7,995 bases of DNA from an uncultured Porphyromonas sp. (GTDB taxonomy: Bacteria > Bacteroidota > Bacteroidia > Bacteroidales > Porphyromonadaceae). The stretch covers positions 1 through 7,995 of the forward strand of contig CAMPUN010000038.1 in assembly GCA_946997275.1 (NCBI GenBank), given 5' to 3'. Position 1 is the stretch's first letter, and each line of letters opens with the position of its first letter. Under the pieces are notes generated by a model that saw only the letters and a list, made by a program, of their open reading frames with translations, ran no database searches and was not told the origin of the DNA. Of the stretch, positions 6,558-7,995 are shown piece after piece. The translations under genes and the position numbers were made by a program.

Positions 6558-7817
6558 TTATCGCATCTTAAGCGTGATGACTGTTAGGACAGCCAGTAGG
6601 ATAGCTATGAGCCAAAAGCGAACGGTGATCTTAGCCTCTCGGATAGGTGCGAGGGGTCGCTGGATCAAAGCATCGATACCGCTATTGCCCGCTTTCTGAA
6701 AGTGGTGGTGCAGTGGTGTCATCTTGAAGATCCGTCGGCCTGTTCCTGTGCGTCGCTTGGTAATCTTGAAGTATGCTTGCTGCATCAGCGAGGATAACCC
6801 CTCGATGATAAAGAGGAAGCAGAGGATCGGCAGGAGTAGCTCCTTGCGAATGAGGACGGCCATCACGGCGATGATGCTACCGATGGCAAGACTACCCGTG
6901 TCGCCCATGAAGACCTGCGCTGGGTAGGCGTTGTACCAGAGGAAGCCAAAGGTCGCTCCCACGAAGGCTGCGCCAAAGATCACCAGCTCCTCAGCGCCTG
7001 GGATGAACATGATACTAAAGTACTGCGCCAGAGCTATGTGTGAGGAGACGTAGGCGAGCACCGCCAAGGCGACGCCCGCAGGGGCGGCTGTTCCTGCGGC
7101 TAGTCCGTCCAGGCCATCTGTCAGGTTGACACAATTAGAGATAAAGGTGACGATCAGGATGATGATGATCGAGAAGACGATCCAGCCGACCAGTTCGCGA
7201 TTTGGTGTAGAGGCAGGGACGAGAGAGCGGTAGTCGAAGTTGTTGTTCTTGACAAAGGGAATCGTCGTCTGTGTGTTCTTAGACTCTTTACTGGAGAAGG
7301 TAACTTGCTCGATGCGACCATTGCGAGTCACCTCTTGATTCTCCCGAATGATAATGTTTGGACTCAAGTAGAAGGTGAGCGCCACGACAACGCCTAGGAG
7401 CACCTGTCCGATGATTTTGTAGCGCCCGTGGAGCCCCGCTTTGTTTTTCTTAAAGACCTTGATGTAGTCATCGATAAAGCCCAAGGCGCCCATCGTAAGG
7501 GTCGTGAAGATCATCAGCTGTACATAGACATTGTTGAGGCGAGCGAAGAGGAGCGTCGGGACGATGATCGCTATAATGATGATGATACCGCCCATCGTTG
7601 GGGTGCCCTTCTTCATCGCCTCGCCCTCGAGTCCTAGCGTGCGAACCACCTCGCCTATCTGCATACGATGTAGCCAGTGGATGATGCGCCGACCGATGAT
7701 CGTGCTGATGATCAGAGCTAGGATGAAGCTGATCCCTGCTCGGAAGGTCACATACTGAGCCAGTCGCCAGCCGGGGACGTCGTGCGCTTGTAGCCAATCG
7801 TAGAGGTGATAAAGCAT
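6558..7817 (-). CDS. mraY: Phospho-N-acetylmuramoyl-pentapeptide transferase
   Basis: MraY transfers phospho-MurNAc-pentapeptide from UDP to undecaprenyl phosphate, forming lipid I in the cytoplasmic membrane. The 419-residue protein has multiple membrane helices and the expected motifs: KKGTPTMGG (69-77), GFIDDYIKVFKKNKAGL (113-129, with the Asp116/Asp117 pair), NLTDGLDGLA (231-240), LWYNAYPAQVFMGDTGSL (293-310) and TPLHHHFQ (367-374). It is about 60 residues longer than the E. coli enzyme. Most of the excess is a polar segment at about 151-207 (containing TTIPFVKNNNFDYRSL) between membrane helices, a known trait of Bacteroidota MraY. The start gives the familiar MLYHLYDWL N-terminus. murE lies 55 nt upstream with no murF in between. 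Confidence 0.98.
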   Translation of the reverse strand: MLYHLYDWLQAHDVPGWRLAQYVTFRAGISFILALIISTIIGRRIIHWLHRMQIGEVVRTLGLEGEAMKKGTPTMGGIIIIIAIIVPTLLFARLNNVYVQLMIFTTLTMGALGFIDDYIKVFKKNKAGLHGRYKIIGQVLLGVVVALTFYLSPNIIIRENQEVTRNGRIEQVTFSSKESKNTQTTIPFVKNNNFDYRSLVPASTPNRELVGWIVFSIIIILIVTFISNCVNLTDGLDGLAAGTAAPAGVALAVLAYVSSHIALAQYFSIMFIPGAEELVIFGAAFVGATFGFLWYNAYPAQVFMGDTGSLAIGSIIAVMAVLIRKELLLPILCFLFIIEGLSSLMQQAYFKITKRRTGTGRRIFKMTPLHHHFQKAGNSGIDALIQRPLAPIREAKITVRFWLIAILLAVLTVITLKMR

Positions 7818-7872
7818 AGTGTGATGGGGTAGTTGATAGGTGTATAGGGGAAGGGCTAAGAGAGAACGTTAT

Positions 7873-7995
7873 CTAGGCAAGCTTCTCTTTTGCAAAGATC
7901 TCTTGCGCCACCTCTTTGTCGTCAAAGTGGTGCTTGACACCTTCGATCTCTTGATAGGTCTCATGACCCTTGCCAGCGATGACCACTAGGTCGCC
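7873..7995 (-). CDS. murE: MurE C-terminus (UDP-MurNAc-tripeptide synthetase), partial
   Basis: The last 40 codons and the stop of a Mur ligase run in from the right edge on the - strand. The translated end, [20 protein letters not shown] followed by [20 protein letters not shown], matches the C-terminal end of MurE, whose GKGHE motif (bases 7960-7974) is strongly conserved. MurE adds the third residue of the stem peptide, usually meso-diaminopimelate in Gram-negative bacteria, but the specificity motif lies outside the window. MurF ends differently, and the following mraY-murD-ftsW order supports MurE. Confidence 0.93.
   Translation of the reverse strand, partial: GDLVVIAGKGHETYQEIEGVKHHFDDKEVAQEIFAKEKLA

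Noticed and set aside
7818..7872. Possible promoter between murE and mraY
   Set aside because: I see no TAnnTTTG/TTTG pair on the - strand; the 55-nt gap fits continued transcription of the dcw operon.

Overview
The window reads as ordinary core chromosome of a Bacteroidota bacterium, most likely a Porphyromonas from the moderately GC-rich asaccharolytica/uenonis side of the genus. The family-level call rests on three things. MraY is long (419 aa) and carries the extra extracytoplasmic segment typical of this phylum. The genes lack clear Shine-Dalgarno sequences. The neighbourhoods phoH-purC-menG-aroE and murE-mraY-murD-ftsW are ones I recognise from this phylum. The genus call is from memory of codon and base composition and is tentative.

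Two transcription units converge near position 3500-3760. On the + strand, from the left edge, lie phoH (5' end outside the window), purC, menG/ubiE and aroE. These are a PhoH-type P-loop ATPase, an enzyme of purine synthesis, the last methylation step of menaquinone synthesis, and shikimate dehydrogenase. The last two are linked through chorismate, because aroE feeds the pathway that supplies menaquinone. On the - strand, reading from the right edge, lie murE (only its last 40 codons are visible), mraY, murD and ftsW. This is the central part of the division and cell wall (dcw) cluster. MurE and MurD build the peptide stem of the peptidoglycan precursor, MraY attaches it to undecaprenyl phosphate, and FtsW polymerises it at the septum.

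The only sizeable non-coding stretch is the 278 bases between the convergent stop codons of aroE and ftsW (3489-3766). It holds three tandem 21-bp repeat units flanked by inverted copies that can fold into hairpins, followed by two strong inverted repeats. Judged by their U-rich flanks, one of these looks like the terminator of the ftsW strand and the other like the terminator of the aroE strand. A second notable structure is a 12-bp perfect hairpin ending 17 nt before the menG start codon. A smaller inverted repeat cluster precedes purC.

No mobile genes, CRISPR array, tRNA, rRNA or defence genes are visible. I found no sign of a new multi-gene system. The most interesting parts are the intergenic repeat array and its position exactly where the dcw cluster stops after ftsW instead of continuing into murG.
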